64,000 bases of DNA from Actinokineospora alba (GCF_004362515.1 NZ_SNXU01000001.1:4836001-4900000), one strand, 5' to 3'. Numbered from the stretch's first letter, positions 15,738 to 25,505 are shown. A program made the numbers and translations. The notes: generated by a model not told the origin, from the letters alone.

Positions 15738-16424
15738 ATGACCGACACACCCAGGCCGAACCCGGACGACCGCGCCGCAGGCAAGGCAGCAGACGCGGCA
15801 GGCACACCGTCGGACCCAGGCGCTCAACCGACGGCACCCCTGCCGGACCCGAACCAGCCCCCAGCCGCTCATCCCGCTGCCGCCCAGCCCGGTCAGGCTC
15901 CCGCCCAACCCACGGCCGCACTCCCGGACCCGTCCGCCGGTCACTCCGCTGCCGCTCAACCCGCAGCTGCCCAACCTGCTGCCGCCCAATCCGCTGCCGG
16001 CGCTCATCCAGCCGCTGCCGCTCAACCCACGACCGCCCTGCCAGCCGAACCCGTCGCCGGTCAGCCGGTCGCCGCCCCACCGGTGGCCGCCGCGAAACCG
16101 AAGCGAACGGTGAGTCTCCTGGTCGCGGGACTTGTCGGCGCGGGATTGCTGGCCGCGGGCGGCATCGGCGGCTACTTCATCGGCGAAGCAGACGACCGCC
16201 GAGGCGGCCCGGGCTTCGCCCGCGAAGAGCGCATGGGCCCAGGCCCAGGACGAGGCCCACGCGGACACCACGGACCTTGGGAAGAGAGGGGCGAACGCCG
16301 AGGCGGCATGCGCGCCCCCGGCGATTTCCGCCCGCCAGGTGACCCGGCAACTCCACCAACCCGGCCAACTCCGCCACCGGCCCCCACCTCAGCCGCACCC
16401 GCCCCCACCACGACCACAGGCTGA
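15738..16424 (+). CDS. Ala/Pro-rich single-pass membrane protein, unknown function
   Basis: 228 residues. The N-terminal 120 residues are a low-complexity Ala/Pro/Gln region with repeated AAAQPAAAQ-like units. One hydrophobic helix follows at about 127-150 (SLLVAGLVGAGLLAAGGIGG). The C-terminus is Gly/Arg/His-rich, then Pro/Thr-rich (TPPTRPTPPPAP). This is the architecture of cell-envelope proteins with an intracellular disordered tail, but no domain is recognised. ATG 15738 has only CACAGT six nt upstream as a possible promoter. Coding is supported by the membrane helix; the repeats could inflate an open frame by chance. Confidence 0.6.
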   Translation: MTDTPRPNPDDRAAGKAADAAGTPSDPGAQPTAPLPDPNQPPAAHPAAAQPGQAPAQPTAALPDPSAGHSAAAQPAAAQPAAAQSAAGAHPAAAAQPTTALPAEPVAGQPVAAPPVAAAKPKRTVSLLVAGLVGAGLLAAGGIGGYFIGEADDRRGGPGFAREERMGPGPGRGPRGHHGPWEERGERRGGMRAPGDFRPPGDPATPPTRPTPPPAPTSAAPAPTTTTG

Positions 16425-16581
16425 GGGGCATCGGGCGACCAACCACCCACCACAATCCCCCGACAACATCCAAACAACCAAGGCCGACCACCCACAGCCC
16501 CACCCCGAACGAGGAAACCCGAAGGGATAGCCGGGTGCACTGGGCGAGTGGGCAATGAGCATGCTTTTAATCCCTGCTCTA

Positions 16582-16904
16582 CCCCCTGCCCCCTCGTCCT
16601 GGCCATCTTTAACTCTCGATCATCGGTGTCAAGGGTCGGCTTGCCGATCGCGCAGCGACGGCGCTTGCGCCGCCCTTGACGCCGATGATCGAGAGTTAAA
16701 CAATTGTGGCCGAGGGAGACTGATTTCCCTTGGGAGCCAACAAGAACTCGGGGATCAACGTGGTGGGCCCCTCTGGCGCGATTGTTTAATTCTCGATCAT
16801 CGCTGTCAAGGGCGGCCGTAAACGGCCGTCGCTGCGCGATCGCTGCGCGACCCTTGACAGCGATGATCGAGAATTAAAAGCGGCCAGGACGAGGGGCAAG
16901 GGGG
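16582..16904. repeat. 323-bp nested inverted-repeat element
   Basis: Outer arms of 23 nt (16582-16604 and 16882-16904) match at 21 of 23 positions when inverted. Inside are two hairpins, 16608-16700 and 16785-16878, each with 28-bp stems that begin TTTAA(C/T)TCTCGATCATCG and reach GTCAAGGG. The two hairpins differ by paired changes at stem positions 6 and 19, so pairing is conserved. The 84 bp between them is unstructured. It resembles a non-autonomous mobile element or a terminator array. No open frame inside is credible. Confidence 0.85.
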
Positions 16905-16906
16905 AA

Positions 16907-17062
16907 GTGCAGGGGCGAAGTGCCGTCCCTGGACGTGACCACGTCCGGAGGTGCAAGGGCAAGGGCATCCCTGAAAGTGATCAGGCCCGGAGGTGCAGGG
17001 ACAAGGGCATCCCCGAAGGTGACCACGTTCGGAGGTTCAGGGCGAAGCGCCGTCCCTGAGGG
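16907..17062. repeat. 42-44 bp imperfect tandem repeat, about 3.5 units
   Basis: Units start at 16907, 16951, 16993 and 17035 with GTGCAGGG or GTTCAGGG and end in (C/T)(C/T)CGGAG. The two central units are exactly 42 bp. Abuts the nested inverted repeat. A 63-codon open frame covers it, but has no ribosome site and reads as low-complexity. Confidence 0.75.
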
Positions 17063-17101
17063 GGTGCTCGTCCAGGGTGTGGTGATGAAGAGCTGTCTGG
17101 C

Positions 17102-17620
17102 TCAGAAGTAGCCCTTTGTGCCGTCTACGAGTTCCCGAATCGCGTCCATGTGGCCGGCATGGCGGGCGGTTTCCTCGATCATGTGGAACAGGACCCACCG
17201 CAGTGATGCCGACCCCGATTTGTAATCGCGGTTCTTTCCGATGTCGTCAAGAGCGAACGCGGCCATGGTTTCGTTAGACGACTCGCATTCGCGTTCGTAC
17301 TCTTCCAGCAGCTGTGCCAACGGGATGCCCTCCACCCGCATGTCGGCATCTTCCGGAAGGGCTTCGTCGAACTGGGGGTTTTTCGCCGGGGATTCGTTGT
17401 TCAGCAAGATCTGGAACCAGCAGTGCTCGACCCACCGCAGGTGCGACACGATGCCTGCCAGCGTCATCAAAGGTGAGCCGGGAAGGACCGGGCGGTGGGC
17501 GTCATCCTCGGACACTCCCTGGCACTTCCATCGAATGATGTCGCGCTGCATGTCGAGCCAGCCGACGAGTTGGGTGCGTTCGTCGGCGTCGTATGCGGGG
17601 CGGGTGGGGGTGATCGTCAT
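17102..17620 (-). CDS. DinB/DUF664-family protein
   Basis: 172 residues of the DinB four-helix-bundle superfamily. Metal-binding His residues are in SHLRWVEHCWF (about 60-70) and HMIEETARHAGHMD (about 150-163). Many actinobacterial members are mycothiol- or thiol-dependent transferases; the substrate is unknown. ATG 17620 lies 7 nt after TAGCGT on the minus strand, consistent with a leaderless start. Length is typical. The gene stands alone, between the repeat region and an SDR gene on the same strand. Confidence 0.87.
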   Translation of the reverse strand: MTITPTRPAYDADERTQLVGWLDMQRDIIRWKCQGVSEDDAHRPVLPGSPLMTLAGIVSHLRWVEHCWFQILLNNESPAKNPQFDEALPEDADMRVEGIPLAQLLEEYERECESSNETMAAFALDDIGKNRDYKSGSASLRWVLFHMIEETARHAGHMDAIRELVDGTKGYF

Positions 17621-17685
17621 GGCGCGGACGCTACTTCAGGCCCGCCGAGCCCCGCGACGGTGTTTCGGCGGGCCTGAAACGCGGT

Positions 17686-18456
17686 CTATCCGAGTGTCCC
17701 TGTGGCCAGCAGACCTCCGTCGACACGGATGGTTTCGCCGGTGATCCACGCCGACCTGTCCGACGCCAGGAACGCCACCAGGCCGGCCACGTCGTCGGGC
17801 ACCCCGAGCCGCTTCATCGGGTATGCCTCGGCCGTCTTCTCCTCGCCTTCGGCGTACAGCGCTTCCGCGAAGCGGGTCTTCACGACGCCCGGTGCGACCG
17901 CGTTCACCCGGATCTTCGGGCCCAGTTGCCACGCCAGTTCCTCGGTCAGCCGGATCAGCGCCGCCTTGCTCGCCCCGTAGGCCGCGATCACGCCGGTCGA
18001 GCGCAGGCCTGCCACGGACGCGATGTTGACCACCGAACCGCCGTGTTCGCCCATCCAGGACTTCACCGCGAGCTGGATGAACCCCAGCGCGCCCACCACG
18101 TTGGTGTCGAAGATCTTCCGCACGGCGTCGAGGTCGGCGTCCACCAGGGCCCCGTACACCGGGTTGATCCCCGTGTTGTTGACCAGGATGTCCAGCCCGC
18201 CCAACTCCGCGATCGTCCGCGCGACCACCGCCGCCCGGTCGTCAGCCGAACTCGTGTTGGCCGCGACCGCCAGCACTGAAGCCCCGGGGACCGTCGCGCG
18301 GATCTCCTCAGCGGCGGCGTCGAGTGCCTCCTGCTTGCGGGCCGAGATCGCCACGGCGGCGCCGCCGCGGGCGAGTTCGATGGCGATGGCCAGTCCGATG
18401 CCTCGGCTGGCCCCGGTCACCAGGGCGGTCTTACCCGCGAATTCACCGTCAGTCAT
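17686..18456 (-). CDS. Short-chain dehydrogenase/reductase (FabG-like)
   Basis: 256 residues from ATG 18456. NAD(P) motif TGASRGIG (about 15-22), NNTG in place of the common NNAG, catalytic Ser region NIASVAG and Tyr-Lys pair in AYGASKAAL, and the C-terminal GETIRVDGG. These define a classical SDR; homologues in actinobacteria act on 3-oxoacyl or alcohol substrates in lipid or steroid breakdown. Upstream frame extensions are not used because TATCGT ends 6 nt before ATG 18456. A TetR-type operator fills its promoter spacer, so it is probably repressed by a regulator encoded elsewhere. Confidence 0.9.
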   Translation of the reverse strand: MTDGEFAGKTALVTGASRGIGLAIAIELARGGAAVAISARKQEALDAAAEEIRATVPGASVLAVAANTSSADDRAAVVARTIAELGGLDILVNNTGINPVYGALVDADLDAVRKIFDTNVVGALGFIQLAVKSWMGEHGGSVVNIASVAGLRSTGVIAAYGASKAALIRLTEELAWQLGPKIRVNAVAPGVVKTRFAEALYAEGEEKTAEAYPMKRLGVPDDVAGLVAFLASDRSAWITGETIRVDGGLLATGTLG

Positions 18457-18462
18457 GGCTGC

Positions 18463-18485
18463 ACGATAGCTAAGCGAGCGCTTAG
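18463..18485 (-). promoter_or_regulatory. SDR promoter with TetR-type operator
   Basis: On the minus strand TATCGT (18468-18463) is followed after 6 nt by the SDR ATG. The 16-bp inverted repeat CTAAGCG-AG-CGCTTAG (18470-18485) occupies the spacer between -10 and a weak -35. Operators of this form are typical of TetR repressors of lipid genes. No TetR gene is adjacent. Confidence 0.65.
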
Positions 18486-18522
18486 GTTCGAGTGCGGCCG
18501 GAAACCGGTCGACGTCGTCTCG

Positions 18523-18632
18523 TAGACTGGACCCGTGCTCTTCATCGACTGATGTGCGGGAGGGCTCGTCCGCCGCGGCGGATGGGCGGATGACCCCTGC
18601 CACGAAACCAATGCGATCGATGGAGCTTTGAC
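18523..18632 (+). promoter_or_regulatory. ABC-F leader with a possible 5-codon leaderless upstream ORF
   Basis: TAGACT (18523-18528) lies 6 nt before GTG 18535, which opens a 5-codon frame (Val/Met-Leu-Phe-Ile-Asp, stop) ending at 18552. A GC-rich hairpin-prone stretch (CCGCCGCGGCGG) follows, about 50 nt before the ABC-F start at 18633. This is the layout of a translational attenuator, known for some antibiotic-resistance ABC-F genes. The regulation here is inference. Confidence 0.5.
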
Positions 18633-20261
<1,629 letters not shown>

Positions 20262-20275
20262 AATATGGCATTACG

Positions 20276-20304
20276 CAGGGATCTTGTATTCGAAGATCAC
20301 CCTG
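20276..20304 (+). terminator. Imperfect hairpin after the ABC-F gene
   Basis: Stem CAGGGATCTT / AAGAT-CA-CCCTG with a 7-nt loop, starting 14 nt after the stop, followed by a second short stem (CCCG AAG CGGG, 20309-20319). Probably ends the ABC-F transcript. No U-tract. Confidence 0.4.
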
Positions 20305-20447
20305 TGTCCCGAAGCGGGTATCTGCAGTGATCAGCGCTGTCGCACACCTTTTTGTCATCTCGTCTGGCAATCCGCGCTTCAGTGTTCGATCATTGCGGCG
20401 GTAGGGGTCTTCAAGGCCCCGACCACTCGCGACGGAAGGCGGACAAC

Positions 20448-20657
20448 GTGGCTGACCTCAAGAAAGGCGCGCGGATCACTGGTGCCACGCGCGACAAACT
20501 TGCCGGAGACTTGAAGAAGAAGTACGAGAAGGGCGCCAGCATCCGAGCGCTCGCGGAAAGCACCGGACGTTCCTATGGATTCGTGCACCGAGTCCTCTCG
20601 GAGTCCGGCGTGACCCTCCGCGGGCGCGGCGGAGCGACGCGAACGAAGAAGAAGTAG
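20448..20657 (+). CDS. Small helix-turn-helix protein
   Basis: 69 residues from GTG 20448, preceded by GGAAGGCGG. A single helix-turn-helix (IRALAESTGRSYGFVHRVL, about 31-49) with a basic N-terminus (LKKGARITG) and a Lys/Arg tail (RGRGGATRTKKK). It resembles a conserved actinobacterial family of 65-75-residue DNA-binding proteins; the target and role are unknown to me. The open frame extends upstream to 20352, but the ribosome site and conserved start favour 20448. It stands alone, convergent with the membrane gene at 20690. Confidence 0.8.
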   Translation: MADLKKGARITGATRDKLAGDLKKKYEKGASIRALAESTGRSYGFVHRVLSESGVTLRGRGGATRTKKK

Positions 20658-20689
20658 CGAGCGCCGCGCGTCCGTCCGGCTGAGACTGT

Positions 20690-21988
20690 TTATCCGAGGC
20701 TGGATGGTTGCGGTGTTGTGCCGACACCGGGACCGGTCGACAGACCGGCCTCGACGTCGGGCCCGGTGTCCGCGGTATCCCCGGTGGACTCCAGGCCCGG
20801 GTCGGCCGGACGGGCGAAGGCGAGCGCGGCACCCAGCAAGACCACGGGGTACACCAGGTAACCCCACCTCGTGGCGGGTGCCAACACGATCGCCGCACCG
20901 AGCCCCACCGCGACGCGCGTCATCGCGTCCGCCATCGACAGCGGCGGACGCGCCACCAGCCAGCCCGTGATCAGCACGGCGGCCAGTCCCAACAGGACGA
21001 GGGCCACCGTGTGGCCGATCGGGCCGAGTCCGGCGATCAGGTGGCCGGGCAGCGGGCTGGACGCCGGTGACGACGCCTGCCCAAGGCCGATCGGGAACTT
21101 GACCACGTGCTCGACGAAGGACGCCGGGTCGGCGGCCAGGACGGGCACGGTGATCAACACGCCCACACCCGCCAGCGTGCCGAGGAACCGGGCCAGTGCC
21201 CGACCGCCGCACACGGCGAGCACGCCGATGCCGATCACGGCGGTGGCGGGCAGGGCGGTCAACTTCATGGCGACCATCACCGCGCACACGGCGCCGCTCC
21301 ACACCGGGCGCACGCGGTAGGCGAGCGCGCCCGCGAGCACGATCAGCGCGATCACCGCCACGTCGTCGCCCGCGACGCAAAGCGTCAGCGCGGTGAGCGG
21401 GTTCGCCACCAGATGCATGGCCCGCACGGGGATGGGCGGGCGGTGCAGCACCCGCCACGCGCCCCATAGGGCCGCGGCGCTGCCCAGCAGGAACATCACC
21501 CGCGCGTCGGTCAGCGGGTGGTCGCCGAACAACGCCCGCGGCATGCCGAACAGCGACATCGCGGGACCGTAGGGCGTGTAGTCGTCGGGGTGCGCGGCCC
21601 GGCCCAGCGTGGCCAGGTCCGTGTACGGCGTGCCGTGCGCGAAGAGGTTCCGCGCGGCGCGTTCGACCACCCACACCTCGGGCTGCGCCGGGAACGACCA
21701 CGGCCACGGCCCCCAGGTGAACGACGGCGCGCGCTTGAACACGAGGAACAGCAGCGGCAGCAGGATCGCGCCTATGGCCGCGACGACGACCGGGAGCTTG
21801 CGGCGGGTCGGCAGCAGCAGCGTGAGCGCCGCGGCGGCCAGGTAGCCGCCTGTCGCGAAATTGCCCCAGACGCGATACCCATAGAACTCCGACGCGACCG
21901 CGGTGACCCCTGCGGCGACGGCGCAGCCTGCGTAGATCAGCAGGTCGAGCCGCAGCGCAGCACGCACCGAGCCCCCCATCGCCCACAT
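20690..21988 (-). CDS. Multi-pass membrane protein, glycosyltransferase-87-like
   Basis: About 432 residues with 10-12 hydrophobic segments. Position and polar loops (WPWSFPAQPEVW and HGTPYTDLATL before DDYTPYGPAMSL) resemble GT-C polyprenol-phosphate mannosyltransferases of the DUF2029/GT87 class, which use lipid-linked sugars at the outer membrane face. A conserved acidic pair in the first loop is not obvious, so the assignment is moderate. ATG 21988 (WAMGGSVRAAL) is preferred over the longer frame; ATG 21979 is also possible. The C-terminus is Asp/Gly/Thr-rich. Divergent from the ABC exporter. Confidence 0.62.
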   Translation of the reverse strand: MWAMGGSVRAALRLDLLIYAGCAVAAGVTAVASEFYGYRVWGNFATGGYLAAAALTLLLPTRRKLPVVVAAIGAILLPLLFLVFKRAPSFTWGPWPWSFPAQPEVWVVERAARNLFAHGTPYTDLATLGRAAHPDDYTPYGPAMSLFGMPRALFGDHPLTDARVMFLLGSAAALWGAWRVLHRPPIPVRAMHLVANPLTALTLCVAGDDVAVIALIVLAGALAYRVRPVWSGAVCAVMVAMKLTALPATAVIGIGVLAVCGGRALARFLGTLAGVGVLITVPVLAADPASFVEHVVKFPIGLGQASSPASSPLPGHLIAGLGPIGHTVALVLLGLAAVLITGWLVARPPLSMADAMTRVAVGLGAAIVLAPATRWGYLVYPVVLLGAALAFARPADPGLESTGDTADTGPDVEAGLSTGPGVGTTPQPSSLG

Positions 21989-22105
21989 TTCTGTCACCGT
22001 CGCAGGGCAGGCTACCGACGTGATCGAGACCACCACCGACGTGGGCGGGAAGTTCCAGGCCGGTCCGCGTGTTGTACGAGAGCTGTATCAAGAGAGGGGG
22101 TGCGC

Positions 22106-23974
22106 GTGGACAACTCGATGATGAGGGGCATGGCGCGCTCGATGCGTTCGACCGACCTGCCCAAGGGGCTGCGCAAGGGCACCGTCCGGCGCGTCTTCAC
22201 GTTCAGCCGCAGGCACCGCCCGCGGCTGATCATCTTTCTGCTCCTGACCGTCGTCTCGGCGGTGCTGGGGGTGACCTCCCCGCTGCTCGCGGGCAAGGTC
22301 GTCGACGCGATCGTCGGCCGCGACGACGTGTCCGTCGTGGTCTGGCTGGCCGTCGGCATCGCCGCGCTGGCCATCATGGGCGCCGTCCTGGGAGTCGCCG
22401 AGCGGTGGCAGTCCGCCCGCATCGGCGAAGGCCTGATCTACGACCTGCGGCGCGCCGTTTTCGAACACGTGCAGCGCATGCCGGTCGCGTTCTTCACCCG
22501 CACCCGCACGGGCGCGCTGGTCAGCAGGCTCAACAACGATGTGATGGGCGCCCAGCGGGCGTTCACCTCGACCCTGTCCGGGCTGGTCAGCAACGTGATC
22601 GGCCTCGTGCTCTCACTCGGCGTGATGATGACCCTGTCCTGGCAGGTCACCCTGCTGGCGCTGATCCTGCTGCCGGTGTTCGTCCTCCCCGCCCGCCGCG
22701 TCGGCAGGCACATGGCCGACCTCCAGCGCGAGTCCTCCACCCTGAACGCGTCGATGACCACCCAGATGACCGAGCGGTTCTCCGCACCCGGCGCCACCCT
22801 GGTCAAACTGTTCGGCCGCCCCGACGTCGAGGCCGTCGAGTTCGGCGAGCGCGCAGGCCGGGTCCGCGACATCGGCGTGCGCACCGCGATGGCGGCGCGC
22901 TGGTTCATGACCAGCCTGCAGCTGGTGTCGGCACTCGCTCAGGCGCTGGTCTACGGCCTCGGCGGCTACCTGGCACTCAAGGGCGACCTTGCCCCCGGCA
23001 CGGTTGTCGCCTTGGCCCTGCTGCTCACCCGCCTCTACGGCCCGCTGACCGCCCTGGCGAACGTCCGCGTCGACGTGATGACGGCGCTGGTGTCGTTCGA
23101 ACGAGTCTTCGAGGTCCTCGACCTGCCCCCGATGATCTCCGAGAAGCCCAACCCCCGCACTGTGCCTCCGGGCGCGGTCTCAGTCGAATTCGACTCGGTG
23201 CGCTTCGCGTATCCGGCGGCGGACAAGGTCTCGCTGGCGTCGCTGGAGGAGGTCGCGGTCCTGGACCAACGCGGCGGAGAGGAAGTCCTGCACGGCGTGT
23301 CATTCGTCGCCGAGCCCGGGGCGATGATCGCCCTGGTCGGATCATCGGGCGCAGGCAAGTCGACGATCGCGTCGCTGGTGCCTCGGCTCTATGACATCGA
23401 CTCCGGCGCGGTCCGGCTGTCCGGCGTGGACGTCCGCGACCTGTCCTTCGACGCACTGCGCGACACCGTCGGTGTGGTCACCCAGGACGGCCACCTGTTC
23501 CACGACACAATCCGCGCGAACCTGGCCTACGCGGCTCCCGACGCGAGCGACGCGGAGATCATGTCCGCGCTGCGACAGGCCCGACTGGGCAAGCTGATCG
23601 ACTCATTGCCGGACGGGCTGGAGACGGTCGTGGGGGAGCGCGGGTACCGACTCTCCGGCGGGGAACGGCAGCGGTTGACGATCGCGCGGCTGCTGCTCGC
23701 GCAACCTCGGGTGGTCATTCTCGATGAAGCGACCGCGCATCTGGACTCGGAGTCGGAGGTAGCGGTCCAGGAAGCGCTGGCCACCGCACTGGAGGGAAGG
23801 ACGGCCATCGTGATCGCCCACCGGTTGTCGACGATCCGCGCTGCTGATCAGATCCTCGTGGTCGAGGCCGGCCAAATCGTCGAGCGTGGTTCGCATGATG
23901 AGCTGCTGGCAAGGGACGGCCGCTACGCAGACCTATATCGAACCCAGTTCGCCGAACAAGACGCCGTGGCATAG
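22106..23974 (+). CDS. ABC exporter, fused membrane and ATPase domains
   Basis: 622 residues from GTG 22106 with AGAGAGGGGG just upstream. Six-helix membrane domain (about 45-335), then an ATPase domain (about 365-615): Walker A GSSGAGKST, signature LSGGERQRL, Walker B VVILDEATAHLD, H-loop AHRLSTIR. Half-transporter of the lipid/multidrug (MsbA/LmrA-like) type that would work as a dimer. A short insertion follows the start of the ATPase domain (about 370-395). Substrate unknown. The open frame to 21518 runs antisense to the neighbour and is not used. Confidence 0.9.
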   Translation: MDNSMMRGMARSMRSTDLPKGLRKGTVRRVFTFSRRHRPRLIIFLLLTVVSAVLGVTSPLLAGKVVDAIVGRDDVSVVVWLAVGIAALAIMGAVLGVAERWQSARIGEGLIYDLRRAVFEHVQRMPVAFFTRTRTGALVSRLNNDVMGAQRAFTSTLSGLVSNVIGLVLSLGVMMTLSWQVTLLALILLPVFVLPARRVGRHMADLQRESSTLNASMTTQMTERFSAPGATLVKLFGRPDVEAVEFGERAGRVRDIGVRTAMAARWFMTSLQLVSALAQALVYGLGGYLALKGDLAPGTVVALALLLTRLYGPLTALANVRVDVMTALVSFERVFEVLDLPPMISEKPNPRTVPPGAVSVEFDSVRFAYPAADKVSLASLEEVAVLDQRGGEEVLHGVSFVAEPGAMIALVGSSGAGKSTIASLVPRLYDIDSGAVRLSGVDVRDLSFDALRDTVGVVTQDGHLFHDTIRANLAYAAPDASDAEIMSALRQARLGKLIDSLPDGLETVVGERGYRLSGGERQRLTIARLLLAQPRVVILDEATAHLDSESEVAVQEALATALEGRTAIVIAHRLSTIRAADQILVVEAGQIVERGSHDELLARDGRYADLYRTQFAEQDAVA

Positions 23975-24036
23975 CCGAACAACCACCGGCCCCCCAACAC
24001 CCCAACACTCCCGAATCGCAACGGCCCAACGCAACG

Positions 24037-24184
24037 GCCTGTTTGGGTGGAGTGGTTTCTTTGGGGGAGAAGAAAGACCCCTAAACTTGCCGTGGTCGTG
24101 GGGCCGAAGGCTCCCACCTCGCTTTCCCACGACAGGGGTCTTTCTTCGTAGGGGCCCCAAAGAAACCACTCCACCCAAACAGGC
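24037..24184. repeat. 148-bp palindromic element with GCCTGTTTGGGTGG ends, copy 1
   Basis: Outer 30-bp perfect inverted repeat (24037-24066 and 24155-24184), an inner 14-bp pair (24069-24082 and 24134-24147), and further complementarity towards the centre. Lies between two convergent genes (exporter and SIS protein), so it probably terminates both. It shares its 14-bp ends, the GGGGGAGAAG stretch and CCTAAACTT with the copy at 50614 read in the opposite direction; similarity extends about 30 bp outside. Confidence 0.9.
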
Positions 24185-24214
24185 ACCCCACAGCCAGACC
24201 CGGCAAGGCAGCGA

Positions 24215-24928
24215 TCAAGCGAGCGTAGGAATCCGATCCGCGTACCGCTGCATCAGCGCCTCGTTCGCCTCATCCCCACCCTCCACATTGGAGCTCCGCC
24301 ACAACGGCAACTCCATCCCCTCCCGAGCAGCCCGATCGTTGAGCCGAATCAACACCTGGTTCCACAAGTACGCCACAGTCACCGACGACAACGGCGCCGT
24401 CACCGCCTTCGACTCCGGATAGCCCACATCCCCGGGCGCGGTAAGCGTGTCCAACACAATCGTCGCGTTCGCCGCCAACGTCGTCCCCGCCCGTCGAGGT
24501 GCGGCAGCGGTCGCGGCAAGGGACGTGACAGCGATGACCGGGCACCCCGCGTCAAGAGCGCACAGGGCCAGCTCGACCGGATAGTGGTTCACGCCCGAAT
24601 TCGAGAACACGAACAGCACCTCGTGCCCGGACAGGTGCAGATTCCGGAACACCGACCGAGCCAGGCCAGGAGTCCGCTCGGCCTGCAGCGCGCGCCGGAC
24701 CCCAGCGAACACCTGAAGATCCTCATGGAACAGCGGCCGCACGCAGGCCAGGCCGCCCGCCCGGAAGAACGTCTCCGCGACCGCCGCCAGGGAGTGCCCC
24801 GCGCCGCCCGTGAGCACCAGGCCGTCCGCGCGGATGCAGGCCAGGACCAGGTCGGCGACGTCGTCGAGGGCGTCGGCGTTGTGGGTCGCGACCTCGGTCA
24901 GGTGCGCGAGCATCAGGTCACTGGTCAT
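24215..24928 (-). CDS. SIS-domain sugar-phosphate-binding protein
   Basis: 237 residues from ATG 24928. A single SIS domain: VLTGGAGHSLAAVAETF (about 40-56) and VLFVFSNSGVNHYPVELA (about 105-122) bind a phosphosugar. Similar to UPF0309-type proteins that may act as isomerases or regulators; the ligand is unknown. It overlaps the upstream nucleotidyltransferase gene by 11 bp, which suggests linked function, for example in sugar-nucleotide metabolism (inference). It ends 31 bp from the palindromic element at 24184. Confidence 0.83.
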   Translation of the reverse strand: MTSDLMLAHLTEVATHNADALDDVADLVLACIRADGLVLTGGAGHSLAAVAETFFRAGGLACVRPLFHEDLQVFAGVRRALQAERTPGLARSVFRNLHLSGHEVLFVFSNSGVNHYPVELALCALDAGCPVIAVTSLAATAAAPRRAGTTLAANATIVLDTLTAPGDVGYPESKAVTAPLSSVTVAYLWNQVLIRLNDRAAREGMELPLWRSSNVEGGDEANEALMQRYADRIPTLA

Positions 24929-25499
24929 GGGGCCTCCCTGGCAGGTCTTCCGGCCGGTCGGCGTCGGCGCCGTCGGCGATGTCAGCGCACGGCACGTCGG
25001 TGACGCGGTGGCGGGCGAGGTAGGGGCGGGCTCCGGTGTCGCCGTCGGCGGCCTCGGCGACACCGCGCCAGTGGTCGCGGCCGAGCAGGACCGGGTGGCC
25101 GGGAACGCCGTCGTAGGTGGCTCGGGCCAAGGCGTCGGGCGCTGCGATGGCGACGAGCCTGCGGATCGCGTCCGCGGTGATGCCCGGGGTGTCGACAGTC
25201 AGCACGATCACTGCGTCGGAGTCGCCGAGGGCGCCCAAGCCGACCCGCAGCGACGAGCCCATGCCGTCGGCCCAGTCGGGATTGTCGATCACGACTCCGG
25301 GCAGTTTCGACCGGGCGCGGACCTCGTCGGCGGCGGCGCCCAGGACGGTGATCACCGGGTCGCAGCCCGCGTCGGCCAGGGTGGTGGCGGCGTGTTCGAC
25401 GAGCAGGCCGGGGCCCCACGGGACGAGCGCCTTCGGCATCCCGAACCGCCTGCCCCCGCCCGCGGCCAGGAGCAGTCCCGCCACCGCGCAGGCCGCCAT
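24918..25499 (-). CDS. MobA-like NTP transferase family protein
   Basis: 193 residues with an N-terminal nucleotidyltransferase loop LAAGGGRRFGMPKAL (about 9-23), and VLTVDTPGITADAI with the metal-binding Asp. Members transfer a nucleoside monophosphate to molybdopterin or to sugar phosphates. With a SIS-domain protein overlapping its end (11 bp), a sugar-phosphate substrate is plausible. TAAGCT ends 6 nt before ATG 25499 on the minus strand, so the transcript is probably leaderless. Not assigned to a specific reaction. Confidence 0.85.
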   Translation of the reverse strand: MAACAVAGLLLAAGGGRRFGMPKALVPWGPGLLVEHAATTLADAGCDPVITVLGAAADEVRARSKLPGVVIDNPDWADGMGSSLRVGLGALGDSDAVIVLTVDTPGITADAIRRLVAIAAPDALARATYDGVPGHPVLLGRDHWRGVAEAADGDTGARPYLARHRVTDVPCADIADGADADRPEDLPGRPHDQ

Positions 25500-25505
25500 G
25501 CAGCG

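Larger units (their letters stand above)
16425..17101. other. 677-bp region without a gene
   Basis: No credible coding sequence. It holds the nested inverted repeat (16582-16904) and the 42-bp tandem repeats (16907-17062). The first 150 bases are C/A-rich with no structure that I can see. Confidence 0.75.

Noticed and set aside
16907..17062. CRISPR array
   Set aside because: The units are contiguous without spacers and are imperfect; no cas genes.
16920..17111. 63-codon frame over the 42-bp repeats
   Set aside because: No ribosome site, starts inside a repeat unit, low-complexity sequence.
21518..22105. Extension of the ABC exporter to 21518
   Set aside because: That stretch overlaps the divergent membrane gene antisense and has no ABC features; ribosome site supports 22106.
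23923..24186. Open frames across the 148-bp element
   Set aside because: They read the inverted repeat and lack ribosome sites.
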